Of a DNA stretch of 64,000 bases, positions 7,997-15,855 are shown one piece after another. The number at the start of each line of letters is the position of its first letter. Within the stretch, counting starts at the first letter, position 1. The DNA comes from CAZAQK01 sp046344715 (GTDB lineage Bacteria; Pseudomonadota; Alphaproteobacteria; Rickettsiales; SXRF01): contig JBKDKX010000006.1 in assembly GCA_046344715.1 (NCBI GenBank), forward strand, positions 106,876-170,875. The letters run 5' to 3'. A program made the position numbers and the translations under genes. A model generated the notes under the pieces. It ran no database searches, had not been told where the DNA came from, and saw only the letters and a program-made list of their open reading frames with translations.

Positions 7997-9487
7997 ATGG
8001 CACTTGCACTTTCCACATCATCAGAGACTATGTCTGCGACAGCAGAAGATATCGCCTATCGCCAACCACCTGCCAACATTGAAGCAGAGCAGGCGTTGCT
8101 TGGCGCGTTACTTGTAAATAACGAGGCACTTGCCCATGTGGGCGATAAATTGCGCGCCGAACATTTCTTTGAGCCGCTGCATGCGCGCATCTTTGAAGCC
8201 ATCCAGAAATTCCACGACAAGGGATTAATTGCAAACCCTGTAACCCTCAAGCATTTCTTTGATCAGGATGCGGCACTTGCTGATATTGGCGGCGGGGTAT
8301 ACCTAGCCAAGCTCGCTGCTGCTGCCGTGACTGTAATCAACATCTCTGATTATGGGCATATGATTTATGATCTGGCACTCAAACGCCAGCTTATCCAGAT
8401 TGGTGAAGACGTGGTGAATGCAGCCTATCTGCACCAGATGGATGAGCCTGCACAGCACCAGATAGAAGAAACGGAGCAGAAACTCTTCAATCTATCACTG
8501 GAAGGTTCTGGCGATAAAGGCTTCCGCGCTATCCGCCATTCTATCATCGGTGCGATAAAACATGCAGAATTCGCGCAGAAGCACGATGGCGTTATCGGCC
8601 TTACCACGGGATATATTGATCTCGACCGCATCCTTGGCGGTCTGCACCGCTCCGATTTATTGATTCTGGCTGGCCGACCATCCATGGGGAAAACCGCGCT
8701 TGCCACCAACATCGCCTATAATGCGTGCCTGAGCTTATACCAGAAGGCAAAAGAAAAAAATATTCCAATGAAGGAAGCGGGTTCCGTTGGGTTCTTCTCG
8801 CTGGAAATGTCAGCCGAGCAGCTCACCACGCGCTTGCTCTCTTCTGCCAGTGATTTGAATTCTTCCAACATCCATAATGGCCGCATCAGCAACGAAGAAT
8901 TTACACAACTGGTACGCGCCAGCAATGAAATGAGTGCGATGCCATTCTTTATCGATGACACGCCTGCCCTTTCTATTTCTGCACTGCGCACCCGCGCCCG
9001 CCGCTTAAAGCGCATGAATAACCTGCAACTGCTGGTGATTGATTATCTGCAACTGGCACGCGGCAGCAGTGTTATGTCGCAAAGTAACCGCGTACAGGAA
9101 GTATCGGAAATTACACAAGGGCTTAAGGCTATCGCCAAGGAACTGGATATTCCGGTCATTGCGCTATCGCAACTTTCACGTCAGGTAGAAAACCGCGGCA
9201 CCAAAGCACGTGACAAAATCCCGCAACTGGCCGACCTGCGTGAATCAGGCTCTATCGAGCAGGATGCCGACGTGGTGATGTTCATTTACCGCGAGGAATA
9301 TTACCTCTCGCGCGAACAGCCGATGGAAGGCACGCCCGAGCACGCGACGTGGCAAACAGAAATGGATCGCGCCATGAATGTGGCAGAAGTCATCATCGCC
9401 AAACACCGTAACGGCCCGATTGATACTGCTCGCCTGCGCTTTGAGGGAAGACTCACCAAATTTACCAATCTGGATGAGCATCACTAA
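7997..9487 (+). CDS. dnaB: Replicative DNA helicase DnaB
   Basis: DnaB is the hexameric 5'-3' helicase at the replication fork. The N-terminal primase-interaction domain (about 20-125, PPANIEAEQALLGALL) is followed by the RecA-type C-domain with Walker A GRPSMGKTAL, the VGFFSLEMSAEQL motif, Walker B LLVIDYLQL and the LSQLSRQVENR motif. The ATG at 7997 gives 496 residues. An ATG at 8030 is also possible and neither has a clear ribosome site. The rplI-dnaB-alr order is standard. Confidence 0.95.
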   Translation: MALALSTSSETMSATAEDIAYRQPPANIEAEQALLGALLVNNEALAHVGDKLRAEHFFEPLHARIFEAIQKFHDKGLIANPVTLKHFFDQDAALADIGGGVYLAKLAAAAVTVINISDYGHMIYDLALKRQLIQIGEDVVNAAYLHQMDEPAQHQIEETEQKLFNLSLEGSGDKGFRAIRHSIIGAIKHAEFAQKHDGVIGLTTGYIDLDRILGGLHRSDLLILAGRPSMGKTALATNIAYNACLSLYQKAKEKNIPMKEAGSVGFFSLEMSAEQLTTRLLSSASDLNSSNIHNGRISNEEFTQLVRASNEMSAMPFFIDDTPALSISALRTRARRLKRMNNLQLLVIDYLQLARGSSVMSQSNRVQEVSEITQGLKAIAKELDIPVIALSQLSRQVENRGTKARDKIPQLADLRESGSIEQDADVVMFIYREEYYLSREQPMEGTPEHATWQTEMDRAMNVAEVIIAKHRNGPIDTARLRFEGRLTKFTNLDEHH

Positions 9488-9493
9488 CGCGCT

Positions 9494-10561
9494 ATGCATA
9501 ACACCCCTACCCTTGAAGTAAGCCTTGCAGCACTGTCAGCTAACTACGAACTGCTCAAATCCAAGCTGGAAGGTCGCCTGTGCGCTGCTGTGGTGAAAGC
9601 CAACGCGTATGGCCTTGGCATGGAAGGCGTAAGCAAACATCTCGCAACTATTGGCTGTAATCAGTTTTTTGTGGCAACATTTGCAGAAGCTATCGATTTA
9701 CGCGCTGTGTTGCCCGATGCCATTATTTATGTATTTCAGGGTGTGTTGCCAAATGAGGAAAAAGAATTCCTGCATCACAATCTCATTCCGGTACTCAACA
9801 GCACGGAACAAGTTGCACGTTGGGAGAAAGTAGCCGCTGAGAAAAATGCCGTGCTGCACGTGGACACCGGCATGACGCGCCTTGGCCTGAATGAAACCGA
9901 AGCACTGGCACTTGCTGCCGATAAAGCACGCGTTGCAGCGCTCGGCATCCGCATGGTGATGAGCCACCTCGCCTGTGCTAATGATGGCGATCTGGAAAAA
10001 AGCAATGACCAGCGCATGCGTTTTGAAAAAGCCCTGCATGCATTCCCTCAGCCAATGTCAGCAAGCCTCGCCAATTCCGCCGGTGTGTTTTTAAGCAAGG
10101 ATTACCATTATGATATTGCGCGCACGGGCTGCGCTCTCTATGGCATCACGCCCATCACTGGTACAAACCCGATGCAGCATGTGGCAACCCTCTCTGCTCC
10201 TATCCTGCAAATACGCACTCTCGACCGCGATGAAACCGTAGGTTACGGTGCAACGCACGCTGCGAAAAAAGGCAACCGCATTGCCATTACCGCACTGGGC
10301 TATGCTGATGGCATGATGCGCTCACTTAGCAATCGTGGCTTTGCCTATGTTGCAGGTGAGAAAGTGCCGTTTGTTGGCCGCGTATCCATGGATATGATTG
10401 CGCTGGATGTAAGCAATATTCCGGAAGCCAAATTGACAGGCACACGCGCAGAATTCATCAACGCAAAGCAGGATGTGAATATGCTCACTGCCCTGTGCGA
10501 CACCATCGGCTATGAAATGTTCACCCGCATGGGTGGCCGCGTAAAACGCCTTTACGTGTAA
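9494..10561 (+). CDS. alr: Alanine racemase
   Basis: Alr makes D-alanine for peptidoglycan with pyridoxal phosphate as cofactor. The 355-residue protein has the PLP lysine in VVKANAYGLG (Lys35) on the TIM-barrel domain and the second catalytic base, a tyrosine, in GYGATHA (about 254). The C-terminal beta domain includes GRVSMDMI. The gene starts 6 nt after dnaB and is very likely cotranscribed with it. Confidence 0.95.
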   Translation: MHNTPTLEVSLAALSANYELLKSKLEGRLCAAVVKANAYGLGMEGVSKHLATIGCNQFFVATFAEAIDLRAVLPDAIIYVFQGVLPNEEKEFLHHNLIPVLNSTEQVARWEKVAAEKNAVLHVDTGMTRLGLNETEALALAADKARVAALGIRMVMSHLACANDGDLEKSNDQRMRFEKALHAFPQPMSASLANSAGVFLSKDYHYDIARTGCALYGITPITGTNPMQHVATLSAPILQIRTLDRDETVGYGATHAAKKGNRIAITALGYADGMMRSLSNRGFAYVAGEKVPFVGRVSMDMIALDVSNIPEAKLTGTRAEFINAKQDVNMLTALCDTIGYEMFTRMGGRVKRLYV

Positions 10562-10605
10562 TTTTTACCCTTCCGGAGCATATCTTCTGCCCCTAGCATC
10601 TTGCT

Positions 10606-11079
10606 ATGGAAAACATATTTCCCAATGACACCACCATCACACTTGCAGGCAAACCATACCGCCTGCGCGCAAGCATTGCGGCACTCTGCGCCATTGAACA
10701 GCATCTCAATCTGCCGATTCACACGCTTGCCGAACATACCTTTACTAATGCACAGGCCGTATTTATTTTACATGCGGGGATTGATGCCGCCGGTTATCAG
10801 CCCATTCACATAACTGATGATGAACCACACCTGCATGAATATGCACGCGCATTTATTGCAGGTGCCCTTCAGGATAAAACAGAACTCAACTGGCGCGGGA
10901 TGTTTACAACATTCACAGGCATCATGAACCGCCCCACTGCAGAATTCTGGAACATTACGCTGGCGGAATATTCACTTATTGTGGAAGGCTTTTGCCTGAT
11001 GCACGGGCTTGAACCCCACCGCGCCCTTCCCCCCGCAACTTCCCAAGACCTTGCAGAGATGATAAGAAGGTTCGGGTAA
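10606..11079 (+). CDS. Fused GTA tail assembly chaperone (gp10 plus gp10.1-like)
   Basis: This 157-residue protein looks like two gene-transfer-agent proteins joined. Residues 1-90 (ITLAGKPYRLRASIAAL, an IEQHL helix, then an ARAFIAGAL helix) match the GTA gp10 family (Phage_TAC_11) pattern. Residues 94-157 (NWRGMF, FWNITLAEYSLIVEG, a terminal DLAEMIRRFG) match the small tail chaperone family Phage_TAC_6. In Rhodobacter these are separate adjacent genes in the GTA cluster. No capsid, portal or tail genes lie nearby, so this is an isolated GTA piece. The family calls are from remembered motifs, not a search. Confidence 0.72.
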   Translation: MENIFPNDTTITLAGKPYRLRASIAALCAIEQHLNLPIHTLAEHTFTNAQAVFILHAGIDAAGYQPIHITDDEPHLHEYARAFIAGALQDKTELNWRGMFTTFTGIMNRPTAEFWNITLAEYSLIVEGFCLMHGLEPHRALPPATSQDLAEMIRRFG

Positions 11080-11103
11080 CATTAACAAATGTGAATATCA
11101 ACT

Positions 11104-11625
11104 ATGACTTATAGCAGGAAAACGCAAAATTGCATCAAGTTACTCTTATGTCTTCTGCCTTTTGCGCTTGTTGCATGGATAATAAAACTATCCTTCAACC
11201 TTATGATTGGGGACATCATTACTACCGGTGAAATCAGCAAAACCATAGATAGGCGGCATTTAATCTTTACCTATCGTTTAACAAAAGCCATTGGTGCTCA
11301 GGAACACATTATCAATCTAGAAGCTATTGCCACAGATGAGTGGACTGGCTTTCTTTGGGATACCGTGTGTCGTTATGATGATTATGAATATGTAGGCGAT
11401 CCAGATCCTGACATACTGGTTGGATGGTATTTACGGTTTTCACAAAAAGGCCGCGATGCTGGCGCAACGTATAATTTTAAGGCTACGGACTACGGAGATG
11501 GTATGCGCCCAAATAACCCAGACAGAGAATGGTGCGTGATGCGATCGCACGCAATTTTATATAAGCAATCATTCGGGTGGGTATTGATGGACAAGCGAAA
11601 CATCCCTCGAGGACAAGAGAAATGA
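11104..11625 (+). CDS. Membrane-anchored hypothetical protein, paralogue A
   Basis: No known family is recognised. The 173-residue product has one N-terminal membrane segment (about 12-34) and a polar, probably periplasmic domain. It shares motifs with the next gene product: TGFLWDTVCRYDDY here and TDFSWDNVCFYPDF there, followed in both by a YN[FL] strand and a late Cys-containing strand, so the two are likely paralogues. The gene is AT-rich relative to alr. Its stop overlaps the next start (ATGA). The ribosome site is weak. Confidence 0.65.
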   Translation: MTYSRKTQNCIKLLLCLLPFALVAWIIKLSFNLMIGDIITTGEISKTIDRRHLIFTYRLTKAIGAQEHIINLEAIATDEWTGFLWDTVCRYDDYEYVGDPDPDILVGWYLRFSQKGRDAGATYNFKATDYGDGMRPNNPDREWCVMRSHAILYKQSFGWVLMDKRNIPRGQEK

Positions 11626-12062
11626 TAAAATATCATATTATGTCAATTATCCGTATGCAAAGCAGGTTTTACTGGCTGGTTATATGCTGTCTATGCATCA
11701 TCGTGCTTTATATGCAATTTCGTATATTTAGCGTTCTGTATGAGCATCGTGAAAACTACAAATTTGGTTATGCGCTGCACGAAAAATTTATTGATACTGA
11801 TGTAACAGTCATTCGACTTCATGAATTAACAGATTTTAGTTGGGATAACGTTTGTTTCTATCCTGATTTTCCAACCGTTCAACGACTGGAATTTCGTAAT
11901 ATTTTTGGAAGTGTTAAATATAATCTGAACGTAACCAGTTATGACCTCTTTGATCCAAGTCTATCCAGCGTAAAAGCAGCAGAGTGCATAACATCAAAAG
12001 AGGCGATCTTCAGAAAACACGGAAATAGATTTTCTTTAGAGAAAACAACAAAAGGGAACTAA
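11622..12062 (+). CDS. Membrane-anchored hypothetical protein, paralogue B
   Basis: The 146-residue product has an N-terminal membrane segment (about 15-38) and an outer domain with the WDNVC signature shared with paralogue A. The ATG at 11622 overlaps the previous stop as ATGA and has AAGAGA just upstream; an earlier in-frame start would overlap the preceding gene by about 49 nt and is less likely. One base separates its stop from the following ATG. The three genes 11104-12987 form one tight operon. Confidence 0.62.
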   Translation: MIKYHIMSIIRMQSRFYWLVICCLCIIVLYMQFRIFSVLYEHRENYKFGYALHEKFIDTDVTVIRLHELTDFSWDNVCFYPDFPTVQRLEFRNIFGSVKYNLNVTSYDLFDPSLSSVKAAECITSKEAIFRKHGNRFSLEKTTKGN

Positions 12063-12063
12063 C

Positions 12064-12987
12064 ATGGCAGACACCACGACCATACCGGATTTTAATCCTA
12101 TATCACGTGAGGAGATGGAAACAAGAGCGGCAAAAATAGCAGAACAACAAGGATTCAAAGATCGCTACGATATTGACGCCTTCAGGCACGCATATACCGC
12201 TGCAATGATGACCAAATTTCATTTGGGTGATGTTGCAACGGGCACGCTAGGATATGGCGTAGAATTTATAGGTCTTTGGACTAGAGGAGCAAAAGACTTA
12301 TTTCAAAGTATTATGGAATTATTTGGCACAGAACATTCTGAATCAGAACGCGTACATTATGATGAACAATTTCTGGAATCATCCATGGATGCGTTCAACA
12401 ATGCTGTCGGCATCGCTATTGGTAAAGAAGCATCTTCTGAACAGGAAATCATCAAACGAATAACTGAGAAGATTCACAATGGTGAAATTGTTCGTCATCC
12501 CAACGAAGTAAAAGACCGCATGAGAAAAGAACGGGAAATTTCTCAGCAAAACTTCGTCGCCAACGATACATCATGTCGTGCTGGCAACTTCGACACCTCC
12601 TCTCTCATCCGTGCCATTAGTGGCGGCAAGAACAGCCGTATGTCGAGCAAGCAGATATTTTCCATGTCTGCCGCAGCCTTCGCGCAGGAACTCATCAAAT
12701 CCCGCAGGCGTTCGCTGGAAAATGATTTGCTGGAACTTCTAAGCGGCGGCAATGGAAAGAATACCCTGGCACAGGCAGGAAACGGCACCCCCATGGCATC
12801 ACTAACAAACACATTTGGCGGCATGATTGATAACCTCGTAGGATCGGCCATGAACCGCCGCAAAACACGCACATCCACCGCCGAATCTGATCGATCCATT
12901 GAAACCAGCCGGAATTGGAACCCTAGCCGCAGCCAGCAACAGGCGATGTTGGCGGGCTGGGCGCAGCAAGGGAATAGAAACTTATAA
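12064..12987 (+). CDS. DUF6973-like protein with an unrelated C-terminal tail
   Basis: Of 307 residues, about 35-150 carry DAFRHAYTAAMM and, further on, MDAFNNAVGIAIG. This is the spacing and motif pattern I associate with DUF6973, a domain seen alone and at the ends of polymorphic toxins (recollection, not a search). From about residue 160 the sequence changes to a Ser/Gly/Arg-rich region (IRAISGGKNSRMS, SLENDLLELLSGG, a Gln-rich end), and the coding DNA becomes more GC-rich. No signal peptide is seen. AGGGAAC precedes the ATG. Function unknown; an effector role with the two upstream membrane proteins is speculation. Confidence 0.6.
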   Translation: MADTTTIPDFNPISREEMETRAAKIAEQQGFKDRYDIDAFRHAYTAAMMTKFHLGDVATGTLGYGVEFIGLWTRGAKDLFQSIMELFGTEHSESERVHYDEQFLESSMDAFNNAVGIAIGKEASSEQEIIKRITEKIHNGEIVRHPNEVKDRMRKEREISQQNFVANDTSCRAGNFDTSSLIRAISGGKNSRMSSKQIFSMSAAAFAQELIKSRRRSLENDLLELLSGGNGKNTLAQAGNGTPMASLTNTFGGMIDNLVGSAMNRRKTRTSTAESDRSIETSRNWNPSRSQQQAMLAGWAQQGNRNL

Positions 12988-12990
12988 TCA

Positions 12991-13053
12991 AGTTGCTAGT
13001 TGCACCTTGCTGCATTAAAACTACTAGCAACAAACAACTGATAACTAGCAACT
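12991..13053. repeat. Degenerate inverted repeat upstream of mlaE
   Basis: AGTTGCTAGTT (12991-13001) and AACTAGCAACT (13043-13053) are perfect 11-bp inverted arms. The loop repeats the same word again (CTAGCAAC at 13024-13031, TTGCTGC at 13007-13013). It fills the spacer between the accessory operon and mlaE and belongs with the other short-word spacers of this window. Confidence 0.55.
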
Positions 13054-13058
13054 AATCC

Positions 13059-13832
13059 ATGAACTTCCTTGCCCCGATTGGCCGACTTACGTTTGATTTC
13101 CTTGCCGCTGTAGGCAGGCTTGCCCTCTTCATCTGGGCAGCTATGTCTGGCCTGCTGCGCCCGCCCTTTTATTTCAAACAGCTTGGCAGGCAGCTGGTGG
13201 AGATTGGCTATTACTCCCTGCCTGTAGTTGGCCTTACCGCCATTTTCACCGGCGCGGTACTGGCACTGCAAAGCTATTCCGGCTTCTCGCGCTTTTCGGC
13301 AGAAAGCTCCATCGCCATTGTGGTGGTACTTTCCATTACTCGTGAGCTTGGCCCGGTGCTTGCCGGCCTGATGGTCGCCGGCCGCATTGGCGCAGCGTAC
13401 GCCGCTGAGATCGGCACCATGCGGGTTACCGAGCAGATTGATGCACTCACCACCTTATCCACCAACCCGTACAAATACCTGGTGCTGCCGCGCCTGCTTG
13501 CCGGCATTACCATGCTGCCGGTTTTGGTATTAGTCGCCGACATCATCGGTGTATTCGGTGGTTATCTGGTGTCCGTGCATGAGCTGGGCTTCAACCCAAG
13601 TTCATACATCAAAAGCACGTTTGAATATTTGGAAACTAAAGACGTTGTCTCCGGCCTTGTGAAAGCATCCGTGTTCGGTTTCATCATCACGCTGATGGGC
13701 TGTTATCATGGCTTCCATTCCAAGGGCGGCGCACAGGGTGTAGGTGCAGCAACAACACATGCCGTGGTATCCGCCTCCATTCTCATCCTGCTTTCAAACT
13801 ACTTCCTGACCTCTATTTTCTTCACGGATTGA
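13059..13832 (+). CDS. mlaE: Mla-type ABC transporter permease (MlaE family)
   Basis: This is the inner-membrane permease of an MCE/Mla lipid transporter that moves phospholipid between inner and outer membranes. The 257-residue protein has about five to six hydrophobic segments. It also has the family signature RELGPVLAGLMVAGRIGAA at about 105-123, followed by EIGTMRVTEQIDAL, the coupling helix region that meets the ATPase. The stop is followed after 1 nt by the ORF6N gene. mlaF comes after that gene, and no mlaD is visible in the window. Confidence 0.92.
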   Translation: MNFLAPIGRLTFDFLAAVGRLALFIWAAMSGLLRPPFYFKQLGRQLVEIGYYSLPVVGLTAIFTGAVLALQSYSGFSRFSAESSIAIVVVLSITRELGPVLAGLMVAGRIGAAYAAEIGTMRVTEQIDALTTLSTNPYKYLVLPRLLAGITMLPVLVLVADIIGVFGGYLVSVHELGFNPSSYIKSTFEYLETKDVVSGLVKASVFGFIITLMGCYHGFHSKGGAQGVGAATTHAVVSASILILLSNYFLTSIFFTD

Positions 13833-13833
13833 T

Positions 13834-14373
13834 ATGGCAACACTCATTCCGCTTCAGCGTATTGAACAAAAAATCCTGCTGATTCGTGGGCAGAAGGTAC
13901 TGCTGGACTCCGACCTCGCCGAACTTTACGGTGTCCCTACCAAGCGCCTGAATGAACAGGTAAAACGTAACATTGAGCGTTTTCCTGGGCATTTCATGTT
14001 TCAGCTTACTGAAGAAGAACTCGAAAATTGGAGGTCGCAAATTGCGACCTCCAATCCTAATGCAAAAATGGGTCTGCGGCGCGCCCCTTACGCCTTCACC
14101 GAACATGGCACTTTGCAGGCTGCCAATGTTATCAATTCTCCGGCAGCCATCAAGGTAAGTATCCTCATCATAGAGGCATTCCTTAAACTGCGCCAGCTAA
14201 CCGCCAGCCAATCTGCCATACTCAAAAAGCTGGAACAGCATGAAAAACAGATTGGGTATTTATTCAATTTGTTAAAAGAAATGGCTGATGCACCCACAGA
14301 ACCACAGTATAAATCGCACCGTATTGGTTTTCTGAAAGAAGATAAAAACAAGCAAAGGCTGAGGAAACAATGA
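13834..14373 (+). CDS. ORF6N-domain protein, phage-type, inside the mla operon
   Basis: The 179-residue protein opens with the ORF6N signature (ILLIRGQKVLLDSDLAELYG, then RLNEQVKRNIERFP) over residues 10-100, ending near APYAFTEHG. This family is found in phage antirepressors and stand-alone bacterial genes and is thought to bind DNA. The C-terminal part (about 120-160) is a predicted helix or coiled coil. It starts 1 nt after mlaE and its stop overlaps the mlaF start (ATGA), so it is neatly coupled despite being unrelated to lipid transport. Confidence 0.88.
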   Translation: MATLIPLQRIEQKILLIRGQKVLLDSDLAELYGVPTKRLNEQVKRNIERFPGHFMFQLTEEELENWRSQIATSNPNAKMGLRRAPYAFTEHGTLQAANVINSPAAIKVSILIIEAFLKLRQLTASQSAILKKLEQHEKQIGYLFNLLKEMADAPTEPQYKSHRIGFLKEDKNKQRLRKQ

Positions 14374-15137
14374 CCACCCCTAAAATCGAACTTCAGGGAG
14401 TATACAAAGCCTTCGGCAGCAAGGTGGTGCTGGACGGCATTGACCTCACCGTTGAAAAAGGCCAGTCGCTGGTGGTCATCGGCGGGTCGGGCTCGGGCAA
14501 GTCTGTACTCATTAAATCTATCCTTGGCATTGTTACACCTGATAAGGGTAGTATTAAAATTGATGGTCAGGAAGTGACAAAATTCTCCTTCCGCGAACGC
14601 CAGGAAATCATGCGCAAATTCGGCATGTTGTTTCAGGGCGGTGCGCTGTTTGATTCACTACCGGTGTGGGAAAATATCAGCTTTGCGCTGCTGCAAAACC
14701 ATCAGGTAAATAAAAAACAGGCCAAAGAATTGGCGGTAGAAAAACTAAAGGCCGTGGGGCTGGGCGCGGATGTGGCCAACCTCTCGCCGTCGGAACTCTC
14801 TGGCGGTATGCAAAAACGCGTGGCACTTGCGCGCGCTATTGCGGCTAATCCGGAAATTATTTTCTTTGATGAACCGACCACAGGGCTAGACCCCATCATG
14901 GCGGATGTCATCAACCACCTCATCGTGAAATGCTCCAAGGAGCTGGGTGCCACCACAGTTACCATTACGCATGATATGGCAAGCGTGCGCACCATCGCCG
15001 AACGCGTAACGATGATTTATAAAGGCAAACTCATCTGGAATGGTGATGTAAAAAACATCGACCATAGCGGCAACGAATATGTGGATCAATTCGTCCATGG
15101 CCGCGCTGAAGGACCGATTACCGCGGCGGTGCGTTAA
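14370..15137 (+). CDS. mlaF: Mla-type ABC transporter ATP-binding protein
   Basis: This is the cytoplasmic ATPase that powers MlaE. The 255 residues include Walker A GGSGSGKS (about 36-43), the Q-loop region (LFQGGALFDSLPVWENI), the ABC signature LSGGMQKR (about 145), Walker B IIFFDEPTTGLDP and the H-loop THD. The ATG overlaps the ORF6N stop. It is probably cotranscribed with mlaE across that gene. Confidence 0.93.
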   Translation: MTTPKIELQGVYKAFGSKVVLDGIDLTVEKGQSLVVIGGSGSGKSVLIKSILGIVTPDKGSIKIDGQEVTKFSFRERQEIMRKFGMLFQGGALFDSLPVWENISFALLQNHQVNKKQAKELAVEKLKAVGLGADVANLSPSELSGGMQKRVALARAIAANPEIIFFDEPTTGLDPIMADVINHLIVKCSKELGATTVTITHDMASVRTIAERVTMIYKGKLIWNGDVKNIDHSGNEYVDQFVHGRAEGPITAAVR

Positions 15138-15140
15138 TCC

Positions 15141-15163
15141 CTGCATTTATTGCGGGGTCTGGT
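15141..15163 (+). repeat. CCCGC-type hairpin after mlaF, left arm of an inverted pair
   Basis: CCCTGCATTTATTGCGGGG folds into a short hairpin directly after mlaF and ends in GCGGGGTCTGGT (15152-15163). The exact reverse complement of this 12-mer occurs at 15829-15840 on the far side of the next gene. It may act as the mla terminator or be part of a dispersed palindromic repeat family. Confidence 0.5.
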
Positions 15164-15203
15164 CGCCTTTGCATAATAAATTCATTTCACTTAATAGGAT
15201 CAA

Positions 15204-15803
15204 ATGATTCCTGACATAATTTCAAAATTACAGCAAACTATTAGCAATGGGATTAAGACTGAAGCACAGGTCGTTTATGTCCTTGTGCAAATACGTAAGA
15301 TTTTGGAGCAACAGGGCAATGCAGCACAACAATATGAGTATCTAAAATTTTACTGTGATTGGGCATTACATACAAAATTGAGCGGCAGATTCACTCAAAC
15401 CATTTTGCAGGATTTTAACAGTGCTAATATAGAACTAAGAAATGGCTTAGAATTACATGAATTGCCAAAAAATCTTCAATCTCAAATCGAGCAAATTATA
15501 AAGATGCAGAAATTCCGAGAAGAGTTATCAAACTTCTCACTGGCAAATGATTTGCCATCGTTGGATAGGGGTGGTGGTGGTTGGCCACATTTTCTACATC
15601 TCTATGCAAAAATTATAAAAGATTCCCCCTTAGAAATGAAGGCCGATAATACTACAGTAAGTATTGAAAAAGTGATTGTTGATGTCGAATTGGCTCAGGA
15701 AATACAACACCATCAGCAATATTATAAAGTGAAGTGGACGATTTTTGATAGAAACGGAAGCCACGGAACGCTTTTTGTTATCAACTCTTTTACCGTCAAT
15801 TAA
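15204..15803 (+). CDS. Hypothetical protein, 199 aa
   Basis: I do not recognise the family. It is a soluble protein with a helical first half (about 1-110), a Gly-rich turn (DRGGGGWPHFLHLYAKI, about 124-140) and a beta-rich end. There is no signal peptide. AATAGGATC precedes the ATG. The coding sequence is clearly more AT-rich than mlaF or the desaturase, and the gene sits alone between inverted copies of a 12-mer, which suggests acquisition. Confidence 0.6.
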   Translation: MIPDIISKLQQTISNGIKTEAQVVYVLVQIRKILEQQGNAAQQYEYLKFYCDWALHTKLSGRFTQTILQDFNSANIELRNGLELHELPKNLQSQIEQIIKMQKFREELSNFSLANDLPSLDRGGGGWPHFLHLYAKIIKDSPLEMKADNTTVSIEKVIVDVELAQEIQHHQQYYKVKWTIFDRNGSHGTLFVINSFTVN

Positions 15804-15828
15804 ATTATTATTCTCTATGACGGATTAA

Positions 15829-15852
15829 ACCAGACCCCGCCATTCGGCGGGG
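15829..15852 (-). repeat. CCCGC-type hairpin, right arm of the inverted pair
   Basis: ACCAGACCCCGC (15829-15840) mirrors 15152-15163. CCCCGCC (15835-15841) and GGCGGGG (15846-15852) also form a tight hairpin with a 4-nt loop, ending 3 bases short of the desaturase stop codon. On the minus strand it could serve as terminator for desaturase/secA transcription, although the following T-run is poor. Confidence 0.5.
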
Positions 15853-15855
15853 GTA

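Noticed and set aside
10606..14373. A prophage between alr and mlaF
   Set aside because: Only one tail-chaperone-like gene and one ORF6N gene are phage-related; integrase, terminase, capsid and lysis genes are absent and mlaE lies between them.
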